Notes: generated by a model not told the origin, from the letters alone. A stretch of DNA of 64,000 nt from Streptomyces luteogriseus (GCF_014205055.1 NZ_JACHMS010000001.1:5270001-5334000); one strand, 5' to 3'; positions 1-8,950 are shown, counted from the stretch's first letter. A program made the numbers and translations.

Positions 1-858
1 CGGCCGACCGCGGTGAACCTGGCCGTGGGCGTGCGCCGGGCGCAGTCGGCGCACGAGGCGGCGCTCGCGAAGGGCGGTGACGTCCGGCAGGCGGCCGCGG
101 CGGCCCTGGCCGCGGCGCGGCAGCTGCACCGGGAGGACGCCGAGGCCAGTGGGCGGATGGCCGAGCAGGGGCTGGCACTGCTGGACGAGTTGCTGCCGGG
201 CGGGGGGCACCGGATCCTCACCCACTGCAACACCGGTTCGCTGGTGTCGGGCGGGGAGGGGACGGCGTTCGCGGTGGCGCTCGCGGCGCACCGTACGGGG
301 CGGCTGCGGCGGCTGTGGGTGGACGAGACGCGGCCGTTGTTGCAGGGCGCCCGCCTGACGGCGTACGAGGCGGCTCGCAGTGGGATGGCGTACACGCTGC
401 TGACCGACAACGCGGCGGGGTCGCTGTTCGCCGCCGGGGAGGTGGACGCGGTGCTGATCGGGGCGGACCGCATCACGGCGGACGGCTCGGTGGCGAACAA
501 GGTCGGGAGCTATCCGCTGGCGGTGCTGGCGCGGTACCACCATGTGCCGTTCATCGTGGTGGCTCCGGTGACGACGGTGGATCTGGACACGGCGGACGGT
601 GCGTCCATCGAGGTAGAACAGCGGTCCGGGCACGAAGTGACCGAGGTGACCGCGCCGCAGGTGCCGGTGGTCGGTACGGAGGCGGGCGGCGGGATCCCGG
701 TGGCGCCGCTGGGGACGCAGGCGTACAACCCGGCGTTCGACGTGACGCCGGCCGAGCTGGTGACGGCGATCGTCACGGAGGAGGGCGTGGTTTCGCCGGT
801 GACGGCCGAGGCACTCGCCGAGGTGTGTGCGCAGTCACACGGGGGCACGGCGGGCTGA
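1..858 (+). CDS. mtnA: S-methyl-5-thioribose-1-phosphate isomerase, 3' part (5' end outside window)
   Basis: Methionine salvage enzyme that isomerises 5-methylthioribose-1-phosphate to the ribulose form, in the cytoplasm. The frame is open from base 1 and begins RPTAVNLAVGVRRA, an internal motif of the family, so the true start lies upstream; the GTG at 13 is not the start. The catalytic cysteine sits in HCNTGSLVSGG (bases about 224-256) and the catalytic aspartate in IGADRITADGSVANKVGSY (about 457-513), both intact. The C-terminus ends at TGA 856-858. A 245-bp gap separates it from mtrA, so co-transcription is uncertain. The function is confident from these motifs; the substrate relatives (aIF-2B-like or ribose-1,5-bisphosphate isomerases) are less likely given the NKVGSY context. 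Confidence 0.93.
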   Translation, partial: RPTAVNLAVGVRRAQSAHEAALAKGGDVRQAAAAALAAARQLHREDAEASGRMAEQGLALLDELLPGGGHRILTHCNTGSLVSGGEGTAFAVALAAHRTGRLRRLWVDETRPLLQGARLTAYEAARSGMAYTLLTDNAAGSLFAAGEVDAVLIGADRITADGSVANKVGSYPLAVLARYHHVPFIVVAPVTTVDLDTADGASIEVEQRSGHEVTEVTAPQVPVVGTEAGGGIPVAPLGTQAYNPAFDVTPAELVTAIVTEEGVVSPVTAEALAEVCAQSHGGTAG

Positions 859-1103
859 GCAGGGGGCTGCGGAGGGTGCGAGGGGCGCGTGCGGGCTCCG
901 GCACCCTCGTTCGCCTGCTCTCCTCGGCCTTGCTCGGTCCTGGGCCCTTGCGCCGCCCTTCCGGGGCCCGGGGACGGGGCCGCCGGGGCCCGCGGCGAGA
1001 TCATCGGCGGGCGGGCGAGGGCAGACAGTAGCGCTTGCTGCGACTATGGTCACTGGCCGGTGACCTACCTCACCACTGCCTTCGCCACCGTTATGAGAAT
1101 GGG

Positions 1104-1793
1104 ATGATGTCGTTTATGAAGGGACGAGTCCTTGTCGTCGACGACGACACCGCACTGGCCGAGATGCTCGGCATTGTGCTGCGTGGTGAGGGTTTCGAGC
1201 CGTCGTTCGTGGCCGACGGTGACAAGGCGCTGGCCGCGTTCCGTGAGGCCAAGCCCGATCTGGTGCTCCTCGACCTGATGCTGCCCGGCCGGGACGGCAT
1301 CGAGGTGTGCCGCCTGATCAGGGCGGAGTCGGGTGTGCCGATCGTGATGCTGACGGCGAAGAGCGACACGGTCGACATCGTCGTGGGCCTGGAATCGGGC
1401 GCTGACGACTACATCGTGAAGCCGTTCAAGCCGAAGGAGCTGGTGGCCCGGATCCGGGCACGGCTCCGCAGGTCGGAGGAGCCCGCTCCGGAGCAGCTCG
1501 CCATCGGTGACCTGGTCATCGACGTGGCGGGGCACTCCGTGAAGCGGGACGGGCAGTCGATCGCGCTGACGCCGCTGGAGTTCGACCTGCTGGTCGCACT
1601 CGCGCGCAAGCCGTGGCAGGTGTTCACGCGCGAGGTGCTGCTGGAGCAGGTCTGGGGATACCGGCACGCGGCGGACACGCGGCTGGTCAACGTCCATGTG
1701 CAGCGGCTGCGCTCCAAGGTCGAGAAGGACCCGGAGAAGCCGGAGATCGTGGTGACCGTCCGTGGTGTCGGGTACAAGGCAGGGCCGAGCTGA
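1104..1793 (+). CDS. mtrA: Response regulator MtrA (OmpR/PhoB family)
   Basis: DNA-binding response regulator of the actinobacterial MtrAB system, which in Streptomyces controls development, antibiotic clusters and cell-wall genes. The 229-aa protein has a receiver domain (residues about 7-120: acidic pocket DDD 13-15, phosphoacceptor Asp57 in LLDLMLPG, Lys in the IVKPFKP motif) and a C-terminal winged helix (about 135-229, ending VTVRGVGYKAG). The frame is open further upstream, to an ATG at 1035. I chose the ATG at 1104 (MMSFMKGR) because family members begin just before the receiver domain; ATG 1116 is the alternative. mtrB starts one base after its stop, so the pair is translationally linked. 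Confidence 0.95.
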   Translation: MMSFMKGRVLVVDDDTALAEMLGIVLRGEGFEPSFVADGDKALAAFREAKPDLVLLDLMLPGRDGIEVCRLIRAESGVPIVMLTAKSDTVDIVVGLESGADDYIVKPFKPKELVARIRARLRRSEEPAPEQLAIGDLVIDVAGHSVKRDGQSIALTPLEFDLLVALARKPWQVFTREVLLEQVWGYRHAADTRLVNVHVQRLRSKVEKDPEKPEIVVTVRGVGYKAGPS

Positions 1794-1794
1794 C

Positions 1795-3966
1795 ATGTCC
1801 GGCGACAGTGCCGCTTCGGCGCCCGGTCGGTCCGGGGCCCGCCCGGAGCGGCCTGTCGGACGGAAGGAGTCCGGCACCCGCTGGGCGCGGTTCCTGGAGA
1901 GCGGGTTGCTGCGGGGCGGGGTCCAGGGCAGCCCGGTCATCCGCCTGTTCATGCGGTGGGTGCGCCGGCCGCTGCTGCCCGTCATGCGGCTGTGGCGGCG
2001 CAACATCCAGCTCAAGGTCGTCGTCACGACGCTGCTGATGTCGCTGGGCGTGGTGCTGCTGCTGGGCTTCGTCGTCATCGGTCAGGTGCGCAACGGCCTG
2101 CTGGACGCCAAGGTGAAGGCGTCCCAGAGCCAGGCCACGGGCGGTTTCGCGGTGGCCAAGCAGCGGGCAGACGAGGCGGCGAGCGGCACCGGCGACGACG
2201 CCGCCGCCACGGACGGGCGCCCCGCGCAGAACGTCACACCATGGATGAGCGACCTCGTCTCCTCGCTGTCCAGCGGCGGCCAGGGGGCCTTCGACGTGGT
2301 GACGCTCCCGGCGTCCGCCGACGCCGGGGGCGGCCGCGGGCAGCGTGCCTCCGGCGAGGTGGACTGGAGCAGGAGCGTCCCCGCCGACCTGCGCGAGCGG
2401 ATCGGCAGCAGTACGACGGCCGCGCAGAGCTACACCCGCATCACGTACAACAACCCGACCAAGGACTCCCAGCCGGGCCTGATCATCGGGCAGCAGGTCA
2501 ACGACCCCAACGGCGATCCTTACCAGCTCTACTACCTCTTCCCGCTCACCCAGGAGGAGAAGTCGCTGAGCCTGGTGAAGGGCACGCTGGCGACGGCCGG
2601 GCTGTTCGTCGTGGTCCTGCTCGGGGCCATCGCCTGGCTCGTCGTGCGGCAGGTCGTCACGCCGGTGCGGATGGCGGCGGGAATCGCGGAGCGGCTGTCG
2701 GCCGGGCGGCTTCAGGAACGTATGAAGGTCACCGGTGAGGACGACATCGCGCGGCTCGGTGAAGCCTTCAACAAGATGGCGCAGAACCTCCAGCTGAAGA
2801 TCAGCCAGCTGGAGGACCTGTCGCGGATGCAGCGCCGGTTCGTGTCGGACGTGTCGCACGAGCTGCGTACGCCGCTGACGACCGTACGGATGGCCGCGGA
2901 CGTCATCCATGAGGCGCGTGTGGACTTCGACCCGGTGACCGCGCGGTCGGCGGAGCTGCTCGCCGACCAGCTGGACCGGTTCGAGTCGCTGCTCGCGGAC
3001 CTGCTGGAGATCAGCCGGTTCGACGCCGGTGCCGCGGCGCTGGAGGCGGAGCCGATAGACCTCAGGGACGTCGTACGGCGGGTGGTCAGCGGGGCCGAGC
3101 CGCTCGCGGAGCGCAAGGGCACGCAGATCAGGATCCTGGGCGACCAGCAGCCCGTGGTCGCGGAGGCCGACGCCCGGCGCGTGGAGCGTGTGCTGCGCAA
3201 CCTCGTCGTCAACGCCGTCGAGCACGGCGAGGGCAAGGACGTGGTCGTCAAGCTCGCCGCGGCGGGCGGTGCGGTCGCCGTGGCGGTGCGGGACTACGGG
3301 GTCGGGCTCAAGCCGGGCGAGGCGACCCGTGTGTTCAGCCGCTTCTGGCGGGCCGATCCGGCACGCGCGCGTACCACGGGCGGTACGGGCCTGGGGCTGT
3401 CCATCGCCCTGGAGGACGCGCGGCTGCACGGCGGCTGGCTCCAGGCGTGGGGCGAGCCGGGCGGAGGCTCCCAGTTCCGGCTGACGCTGCCCAGGACCGC
3501 CGACGAGCCGCTGCGGGGCTCTCCGATACCGCTGGAGCCCAAGGACTCACGGCGGAACCGGGGCCTCGACGACGCCGGGCTGCCGTGCGGCGGGGACGGC
3601 GAGAAGCGGGCGACCGTGCCGGCACAGCCGGTGAGCGGACCGGTGCCGCAGGGGGCGAAGCGGGACCCGATACCGCCGCGTGTCGCCCCCACCGCGGACC
3701 CGACGGCGCTGCCCGGCAACGGTTCGCGTGTGGTGCCCAGGCCCGCCTCGGGCACACGGCGGCAGGACGCGTCGGCGGAGGCCGGGCGGCCGGACCCCGA
3801 CCGGGGCGGGAGCGGCCAGGAGGGGCCCGGGCGCGACGAGGGCGACGGTCGCCGGGCCGGACGGGATCCGGTGGTGAACGGGCCGCGGGACGAGGACAGC
3901 GGGGGCGGCCGGGCGACCGGGCCGGGAGACGTGGACAGGCAAGGGGAGGCATCTCGTGGGCGCTGA
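1795..3966 (+). CDS. mtrB: Sensor histidine kinase MtrB
   Basis: Membrane sensor kinase partnered with MtrA. The 723-aa protein has a TM helix at about 75-100, an extracellular sensor loop of about 160 residues, a second TM at about 265-285, then HAMP, a HisKA domain with phosphoacceptor His355 in the SHELRTPLT H-box, and a HATPase domain with N, G1 and G2 boxes (GTGLGLS). The ATG at 1795 lies one base after the mtrA stop. Beyond the ATPase (residue about 565) there is a 150-residue tail rich in Arg, Gly and Pro with no recognisable domain; such tails vary among streptomycetes. The 3' end overlaps lpqB by 11 bases. Confidence 0.95.
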   Translation: MSGDSAASAPGRSGARPERPVGRKESGTRWARFLESGLLRGGVQGSPVIRLFMRWVRRPLLPVMRLWRRNIQLKVVVTTLLMSLGVVLLLGFVVIGQVRNGLLDAKVKASQSQATGGFAVAKQRADEAASGTGDDAAATDGRPAQNVTPWMSDLVSSLSSGGQGAFDVVTLPASADAGGGRGQRASGEVDWSRSVPADLRERIGSSTTAAQSYTRITYNNPTKDSQPGLIIGQQVNDPNGDPYQLYYLFPLTQEEKSLSLVKGTLATAGLFVVVLLGAIAWLVVRQVVTPVRMAAGIAERLSAGRLQERMKVTGEDDIARLGEAFNKMAQNLQLKISQLEDLSRMQRRFVSDVSHELRTPLTTVRMAADVIHEARVDFDPVTARSAELLADQLDRFESLLADLLEISRFDAGAAALEAEPIDLRDVVRRVVSGAEPLAERKGTQIRILGDQQPVVAEADARRVERVLRNLVVNAVEHGEGKDVVVKLAAAGGAVAVAVRDYGVGLKPGEATRVFSRFWRADPARARTTGGTGLGLSIALEDARLHGGWLQAWGEPGGGSQFRLTLPRTADEPLRGSPIPLEPKDSRRNRGLDDAGLPCGGDGEKRATVPAQPVSGPVPQGAKRDPIPPRVAPTADPTALPGNGSRVVPRPASGTRRQDASAEAGRPDPDRGGSGQEGPGRDEGDGRRAGRDPVVNGPRDEDSGGGRATGPGDVDRQGEASRGR

Positions 3967-5785
3967 CCGCGAGGGGCGCGGCCGGCGCAGGCCCGCGCGC
4001 GTGATGGCGTACGCCGCCGGTGGCGTCCTGGTGCTGGCGGGCTGCGCCTCGATGCCGGACAGCGGGGATCTGCGGGGCGTTGATTCCACCCCGCGCCAGG
4101 AGACCCAGGTGCGGGTCTTCGCCGTGCCGCCGGGGGAGGACGCGCCGCCCTCGGAGATCGTGCAGGGCTTCCTGGAGGCGCTGACCAGCGACGATCCGCA
4201 CTACAAGACCGCGCGCCAGTACCTGACCGGCGAAGCCGCGAAGGCGTGGCGGCCCGAGGCGTCCGCCACGGTGCTGACCGACGGACCCGGCGCCAAACCG
4301 GAGGCGGGCGGCGGCGGGGAGGACAGCGGCGAGATCTCGTACATGCTGACCGGCACCAAGGTCGCCACCGTCGACGCGCAGCAGGCCTACGCGCCCGCGA
4401 CAGGGGTGTACGGCAGGAGCGTGCACCTGACGCAGGACAGCAAGCGGCAGTGGCGGATCGACGCGCTGCCGCAGGGTGTCGTCATCGGTGAGTCGGACTT
4501 CCTGCGCAACTACATGTCCGTCAGCAAGTACTACTTCGCCTCGAACACCGACGCGGCCGGGTCGACGTCCCAGCCCACCGCGGTCGCCGACCCCGTTTAT
4601 GTGCGCCGGCGCGTGGACCCCATGACGCAGATGGTGAACTCGCTGCTCAACGGGCCCACGCGATGGCTCGGACCCGTGGTCAGGTCGAGCTTCCCCACCG
4701 GCACGGCGCTGGCGAAGGACGCCGGCGCGCTGACGCCCGACGACCGGAACAAGCTGACGGTCCCGCTCAACCACAGGGCGGCGGGCGTCGGCACCAACCG
4801 GTGCCAGGAGATGGCCGCCCAGATCCTGTTCACCCTGCGCAACCTCAGCCCCGCCGTGGACGAGGTCGGCCTGCGGGCCGGCGGGTCGGAGCTGTGCTCG
4901 CTCACGCGGGGCGCGGCGGACGCGGCCGCCTTCCGGAGCTCGGCGCGGCACCCCGACTACCTGTACTTCGTGGACGGCAAGCATCGGCTCGTACGGATCC
5001 CCACGGGCAACAGCGGTACCGACCCGGACGCGGCGCCGGGGGCGCTCGGCGAGGGCGACACGGCGCTGCGGTCGGCGGCCGTGTCGCGTGACGAGCACAC
5101 CGCGGCCGGTGTCAGCCTCGACGGCAGGTCGCTGTACGTGGGGTCGCTGGTCTCGGGCGGTTCGCTGGGCGAGCCGCTGCTGCGCAGCCGGGGCCGGGCC
5201 GAGAAGGACCGCCTGACGACCCCCAGCTGGGACTCTGACGACGGCCTGTGGGTGGCCGACCGCGACCCCGACCATCCCCGGCTGCTCCTCTTCGAGGAGG
5301 GCAAGGGTGATCCGGTGGAGGTGCGGATGCCGCACCTGGACGGACGGATCCAGTCCGTGCGGGTGGCCGCCGACGGGGTGCGCATCGCGCTCGTCGTGGA
5401 GAAGGGCGGCAAGAAGACCCTGCTCATCGGGCTGATCGAGCGGGACGGCAAGGAGGGCGGGAAGCCGGCCGTCAGCGTGGTCGAACTGCGTTCCGCGACA
5501 CCGGAGCTGGAGCAGGTCACCACCATGTCGTGGGCCGGGGACAGCCGGCTCGTGGTGGTCGGGCGCGAGCACGGGGGCGTCGAGCAGATGCGATACGTCC
5601 AGGTCGACGGCTCCACGCCGGACGTGCCGGCGCCCGCGGCCCTGACGGGCGTCAAGGAGGTCACGGCCGCCGAGGACGACCAGCTGCCGCTGGTGGCGTA
5701 CTCGGTGGACGGCATCGTCCGCCTGCCGTCGGGCGAGCAGTGGCAGAAGGTGACGGAGGGGACGGCGCCGGTCTATCCGGGGTGA
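3956..5785 (+). CDS. lpqB: Lipoprotein LpqB, MtrAB-associated
   Basis: Extracytoplasmic lipoprotein that in mycobacteria binds MtrB and tunes MtrA phosphorylation. The 609-aa protein starts at GTG 3956, inside the end of mtrB. A twin of arginine-rich residues precedes a hydrophobic signal segment and the lipobox LAGC (residues 27-30, Cys30 as lipidation site). The middle holds a GerMN-type domain (about 200-320, including DPMTQMVNSLLNGPTRWLGP), and the C-terminal half has the repeating Trp/Asp pattern of the LpqB beta-propeller. The overlap with mtrB, in the order mtrA-mtrB-lpqB, is the conserved actinobacterial arrangement. Confidence 0.95.
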   Translation: MGADREGRGRRRPARVMAYAAGGVLVLAGCASMPDSGDLRGVDSTPRQETQVRVFAVPPGEDAPPSEIVQGFLEALTSDDPHYKTARQYLTGEAAKAWRPEASATVLTDGPGAKPEAGGGGEDSGEISYMLTGTKVATVDAQQAYAPATGVYGRSVHLTQDSKRQWRIDALPQGVVIGESDFLRNYMSVSKYYFASNTDAAGSTSQPTAVADPVYVRRRVDPMTQMVNSLLNGPTRWLGPVVRSSFPTGTALAKDAGALTPDDRNKLTVPLNHRAAGVGTNRCQEMAAQILFTLRNLSPAVDEVGLRAGGSELCSLTRGAADAAAFRSSARHPDYLYFVDGKHRLVRIPTGNSGTDPDAAPGALGEGDTALRSAAVSRDEHTAAGVSLDGRSLYVGSLVSGGSLGEPLLRSRGRAEKDRLTTPSWDSDDGLWVADRDPDHPRLLLFEEGKGDPVEVRMPHLDGRIQSVRVAADGVRIALVVEKGGKKTLLIGLIERDGKEGGKPAVSVVELRSATPELEQVTTMSWAGDSRLVVVGREHGGVEQMRYVQVDGSTPDVPAPAALTGVKEVTAAEDDQLPLVAYSVDGIVRLPSGEQWQKVTEGTAPVYPG

Positions 5786-6046
5786 GGTGTGGGCGCCCCG
5801 GTGGCAGGCGGGCCGGGGCGTGCCGGGTACGGGCGGCCGCTCCTGCCGAGTTCGACTCGGGAGGGGTGGCCCTCGGCGTTCCGGGGGTGCGCGCGGGGCT
5901 GCTGCTGTGTCTCCGTGTCTCCTGCCTGTGTCTCCTGCGAGGGTCACTCGTGTGGGGGACGCGCTGATGACGGGGCAGCTGGTTGTCCACAGGCCGGTTG
6001 TCCACAGGGGTGGCCGAGTCGGGCCCGTGTCGGCACAGTGGAAGTC
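5786..6046. other. Intergenic region lpqB-comF with twin DnaA boxes
   Basis: 261 bases without a convincing gene. The open frame that runs through it upstream of the comF-like ATG has poor coding character. The 3' part carries the two DnaA boxes listed separately. Confidence 0.5.
5983..6006 (+). promoter_or_regulatory. Two tandem DnaA boxes
   Basis: TTGTCCACA occurs perfectly at 5983-5991 and again at 5998-6006, same orientation, 15 bp start to start. This nonamer is the preferred Streptomyces DnaA box. They end about 40 bases upstream of the comF-like start codon. No dnaA, dnaN, gyrB or other oriC neighbours are present, so this is not the replication origin. Whether they regulate comF or titrate DnaA is inference. 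Confidence 0.6.
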
Positions 6047-6970
6047 ATGCGGCGCTGGTGGCAGGACCTCACCGACCTGGTGCTGCCGGGCGAGTGCGGA
6101 GGCTGTGGAGTGCCTCGTACGGTGCTGTGCGCGCGGTGCCGTGCGGTGCTGTGCGGAGCGGCGGTGCACCAGGTGCGGCCGGTGCCGGAGCCGCCCGGGC
6201 TGCCCGTGGTGCACGCGGCCGCCCGGTACGCGGACGAGGCCCGGGCGATGCTGCTGGCCCACAAGGAGCGCGGTGCCCTGGCGCTCGCCGGGCCGCTCGG
6301 GGTGGCGCTGGCGGGGGCTGTGCGGGCGGGGCTCCGGCGTGCATCGGCTTCGGCGGGTGCCGGGATGGCGTGGCCTCGGGGCGGCAGGGCTCCTGTACTG
6401 CTCGTGCCGGTGCCGTCCGGGCGGCGCTCCGTGCGGGCCCGGGGGCATGATCCGGCGCGTCGGATCGCGCTCGCGGCGGCGGGTGAGTTGCGGCGGAGGG
6501 GAGTTCCGGCGCGGGTGGTCGGCGTGCTGCGGCAGCGGCGGGCCGTGGCCGACCAGTCGGGGCTCAACTCCCGGCAGCGGCTGGACAATCTCGCCGGTGC
6601 GCTGGCGGTGGCCCCCGCCGGGGCGCGACTGCTCGCCGGGGGACCGGTCGTCCTCGTCGACGACGTCATGACCACGGGTGCCTCCCTGGCGGAGGCCGCG
6701 CGAGCCGTACGGGCGGCCTCGTCCGCGACCGGGGTCCCGTCCGGGGCGTCGGGGCCGATTCCGAACGCTGCGAGGACTTCGGTTGTGTACGGGGGAGGGA
6801 CGTGGGAAGGCAGAGAGGAACAGAACGTCGGATCAAGGCGAGAGAGGACGGGCCGACGGCCCGCCCGGCAGGTGAACGCGGGCGCGGTCGACGCCGGCGG
6901 AGTCTTCGACGTGGTGTGCGCGGCAGTGGTCGCGGCATCACCGGACTCTTTCGAAATAAACCGGAACTGA
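6047..6970 (+). CDS. ComF-family phosphoribosyltransferase-like protein
   Basis: 307-aa ComF-like protein, a family linked to DNA uptake in competent bacteria but of unknown role in Streptomyces. The N-terminus has paired zinc-ligand cysteines (CGGC, CARC, residues about 17-36). The PRTase signature VVLVDDVMTTGAS lies at about 201-213. The ATG at 6047 (MRRWWQDLTDLVLPGECGGC) places the cysteines where family members have them; a GTG at 6038 is the alternative. About 60 residues of Gly/Arg-rich sequence (bases about 6720-6895) sit between the PRTase core and the conserved tail VVAASPDSFEINRN, where relatives usually have a short linker. Twin DnaA boxes lie just upstream. Confidence 0.82.
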   Translation: MRRWWQDLTDLVLPGECGGCGVPRTVLCARCRAVLCGAAVHQVRPVPEPPGLPVVHAAARYADEARAMLLAHKERGALALAGPLGVALAGAVRAGLRRASASAGAGMAWPRGGRAPVLLVPVPSGRRSVRARGHDPARRIALAAAGELRRRGVPARVVGVLRQRRAVADQSGLNSRQRLDNLAGALAVAPAGARLLAGGPVVLVDDVMTTGASLAEAARAVRAASSATGVPSGASGPIPNAARTSVVYGGGTWEGREEQNVGSRRERTGRRPARQVNAGAVDAGGVFDVVCAAVVAASPDSFEINRN

Positions 6971-7040
6971 CTGAGATCTTGTGTCGTTGCAGGTAACGAG
7001 AGGGCCTTTTCACCTGAACGGAGGTACGCCGCAGTAGAGG

Positions 7041-7070
7041 GTGACGACATCCGTCCGGGCGAGATATGTT
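7041..7070 (+). promoter_or_regulatory. Possible hpf promoter
   Basis: GTGACG (7041-7046) and TATGTT (7065-7070) are separated by 18 bases, resembling a housekeeping-sigma promoter. It would give a leader of about 200 bases before hpf. No experimental support; the match is modest. Confidence 0.3.
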
Positions 7071-7080
7071 CGGTTGAGAG

Positions 7081-7134
7081 GGAAAGCCGCAGGCCACACC
7101 TCTCAAATCCGAATGCCGTGCTGCGGGTTTTTCC
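7081..7134 (+). repeat. Interrupted inverted repeat in hpf leader
   Basis: GGAAA (7081-7085) and CCGCAG (7087-7092) can pair with CTGCGG (7121-7126) and TTTCC (7130-7134). The right arm ends in a short T-run. It could be a weak terminator for comF or a leader structure for hpf; I cannot choose between these from sequence. Confidence 0.35.
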
Positions 7135-7282
7135 TTCATCACTCGCGACGGTGGAGTGGAGATCTCGCTCACGGGGGAGGAGGTGGAAGTCACCGAGTCC
7201 GAGGTTCCGGGACTCACCGGAGCCTGGTGCAAAAGGGAGACGCTCCGCACCGAAGCGGAGCGATCCGGGAACGGAGTTCTGC

Positions 7283-7978
7283 GTGGACATCGTCGTCAAG
7301 GGCCGCAAGACCGAGGTGCCCGAGCGGTTCCGGAAGCACGTGGCCGAGAAGCTGAAGCTGGAGAAGATCCAGAAGCTCGATGGCAAGGTGATCAGCCTCG
7401 ACGTCGAGGTGTCCAAGGAGCCCAACCCTCGGCAGGCCGACCGCTGCGACCGAGTGGAGATCACGCTCCGCTCCCGCGGTCCGGTGATCCGGGCGGAGGC
7501 AGCGGCGAGCGATCCGTACGCGGCGCTCGACCTGGCGGCGGAGAAGCTGGAAGCCCGGCTGCGCAGGCAGCACGACAAGCGGTACTCGCGTCGTGGCGCG
7601 CGCCGGATCCCGGCCGCCGAGGTCGCCGACCACGTCCCGGGCGTGGCGACACTCAACGGCAACGGCCTCGTGCCGGCTCCCGAGGAGGAGCCCGAGGCCG
7701 TACCCACGAAGAAGATCGGCTCGCTGGAAGTGCAGGGTGACGGCCCCATCGTCGTCCGCGAGAAGACCCACGTCGCAGCACCCATGACCCTCGACCAGGC
7801 TCTCTACGAGATGGAACTGGTCGGGCACGACTTCTACCTGTTCGTCGACTCCGAGACCAAGGAACCGAGTGTCGTCTACCGACGGCACGCCTACGACTAC
7901 GGCGTGATCCACCTCAGTACGGACACGATGGTCACCCAGGCGCACTCCCCGGACGCGGGCGGTGCGCTCGGCGGCTGA
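7283..7978 (+). CDS. hpf: Ribosome hibernation promoting factor, long form
   Basis: Dimerises 70S ribosomes into inactive 100S particles in stationary phase or stress. The 231-aa protein starts at GTG 7283 (VDIVVKGRKTEVPERF), with GGAACGGAG six bases upstream; that start matches the beginning of the S30AE/YfiA domain (residues 1-105). A linker of about 60 residues leads to the C-terminal dimerisation domain (about 165-231) with the typical PMTLDQALYEMELVGHDFYL and VVYRRHAYDYGVIHL motifs. Both domains present makes it the long form. A strong hairpin follows the gene. Confidence 0.94.
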   Translation: MDIVVKGRKTEVPERFRKHVAEKLKLEKIQKLDGKVISLDVEVSKEPNPRQADRCDRVEITLRSRGPVIRAEAAASDPYAALDLAAEKLEARLRRQHDKRYSRRGARRIPAAEVADHVPGVATLNGNGLVPAPEEEPEAVPTKKIGSLEVQGDGPIVVREKTHVAAPMTLDQALYEMELVGHDFYLFVDSETKEPSVVYRRHAYDYGVIHLSTDTMVTQAHSPDAGGALGG

Positions 7979-8001
7979 CCATGCCGGGTGACAGCGGAAC
8001 A

Positions 8002-8038
8002 GGTGCCCCTGGAGCGCGTGTGCGCCCCCAGGGGCACC
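8002..8038 (+). terminator. Terminator hairpin after hpf
   Basis: GGTGCCCCTGG (8002-8012) pairs perfectly with CCAGGGGCACC (8028-8038); the loop holds a further GCGC/GCGC pairing. It lies 24 bases after the hpf stop and has no T-run, as usual in Streptomyces. Confidence 0.7.
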
Positions 8039-8183
8039 CCCGTGCGACCATTTCGCGCCCCGCTCCGGCACCCCGGCGCCGTCCGGGCATGAAATCATGG
8101 TGGCCACGGCCCAACCGGTGGGTCGTTGCTCTGGGTTGGCGATGGCTCAGGACCTCAGGCCACAGCCTTCAGGGGGAGGAACG

Positions 8184-8930
8184 ATGGCGGACAGCTTCGG
8201 ACCGATGCGTGACGAGGGTGCCGGCGACGGCGTCGTCGGCATGGGCCCGGACTCGGGGACTCCACGCAAGGAACCGATCAGAGTCCTCGTGGTGGACGAC
8301 CACGCCCTGTTCCGCCGTGGCCTGGAGATCGTGCTCGCGGCCGAGGAGGACATCCAGGTCGTCGGGGAGGCGGGCGACGGCGCCGAGGCCGTCGAGAAGG
8401 CCGCCGACCTGCTGCCCGACATCGTCCTGATGGACGTGCGGATGCCCAAGCGGGGCGGGATCGAGGCGTGTACCTCCATCAAGGAGGTGGCACCCAGCGC
8501 CAAGATCATCATGCTGACGATCAGCGACGAGGAAGCCGATCTCTACGACGCCATCAAGGCGGGTGCGACCGGTTATCTCCTCAAGGAGATCTCCACGGAC
8601 GAGGTGGCGACCGCCATTCGCGCGGTGGCCGACGGACAGTCGCAGATCAGCCCGTCCATGGCGTCGAAACTCCTCACCGAGTTCAAGTCGATGATCCAGC
8701 GCACGGACGAACGCCGACTGGTGCCCGCGCCGCGCCTGACCGACCGCGAACTCGAAGTCCTCAAACTGGTCGCCACGGGAATGAACAACCGTGACATCGC
8801 CAAGGAGTTGTTCATCTCCGAGAACACCGTGAAGAACCACGTCCGCAACATCCTGGAGAAGCTGCAGCTGCACTCCAGGATGGAAGCGGTGGTGTACGCG
8901 ATGCGGGAGAAGATCCTCGAGATCCGCTAG
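8184..8930 (+). CDS. NarL/FixJ-type response regulator, no adjacent kinase
   Basis: 248-aa transcriptional regulator. ATG 8184 is preceded by the strong site GGGGGAGGA (8172-8180); frames open farther upstream lack this. Residues 33-150 form a receiver domain with DDH at 38-40, phosphoacceptor Asp84 (VLMDVRMP) and Lys in YLLKEIS. The C-terminal LuxR-type helix-turn-helix starts with LTDRELEVLKLVATGMNNRDIA and ends near residue 240. No histidine kinase lies next to it, so it looks like an orphan regulator; an equivalent orphan regulator is conserved near hpf and secA in other Streptomyces. Its targets cannot be inferred here. Confidence 0.9.
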   Translation: MADSFGPMRDEGAGDGVVGMGPDSGTPRKEPIRVLVVDDHALFRRGLEIVLAAEEDIQVVGEAGDGAEAVEKAADLLPDIVLMDVRMPKRGGIEACTSIKEVAPSAKIIMLTISDEEADLYDAIKAGATGYLLKEISTDEVATAIRAVADGQSQISPSMASKLLTEFKSMIQRTDERRLVPAPRLTDRELEVLKLVATGMNNRDIAKELFISENTVKNHVRNILEKLQLHSRMEAVVYAMREKILEIR

Positions 8931-8950
8931 GGCCCGGCCCGGACCCAAGC

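Larger units (their letters stand above)
6971..7282. other. Intergenic region comF-hpf, probable hpf leader
   Basis: 312 bases. It contains a promoter-like pair (7041-7070) and an interrupted inverted repeat (7081-7134) followed by the hpf ribosome-binding site GGAACGGAG at 7268-7276. Open frames here, including one running into hpf from 7118, have Arg/Ser-rich translations without Streptomyces codon bias and are not called. Confidence 0.45.
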
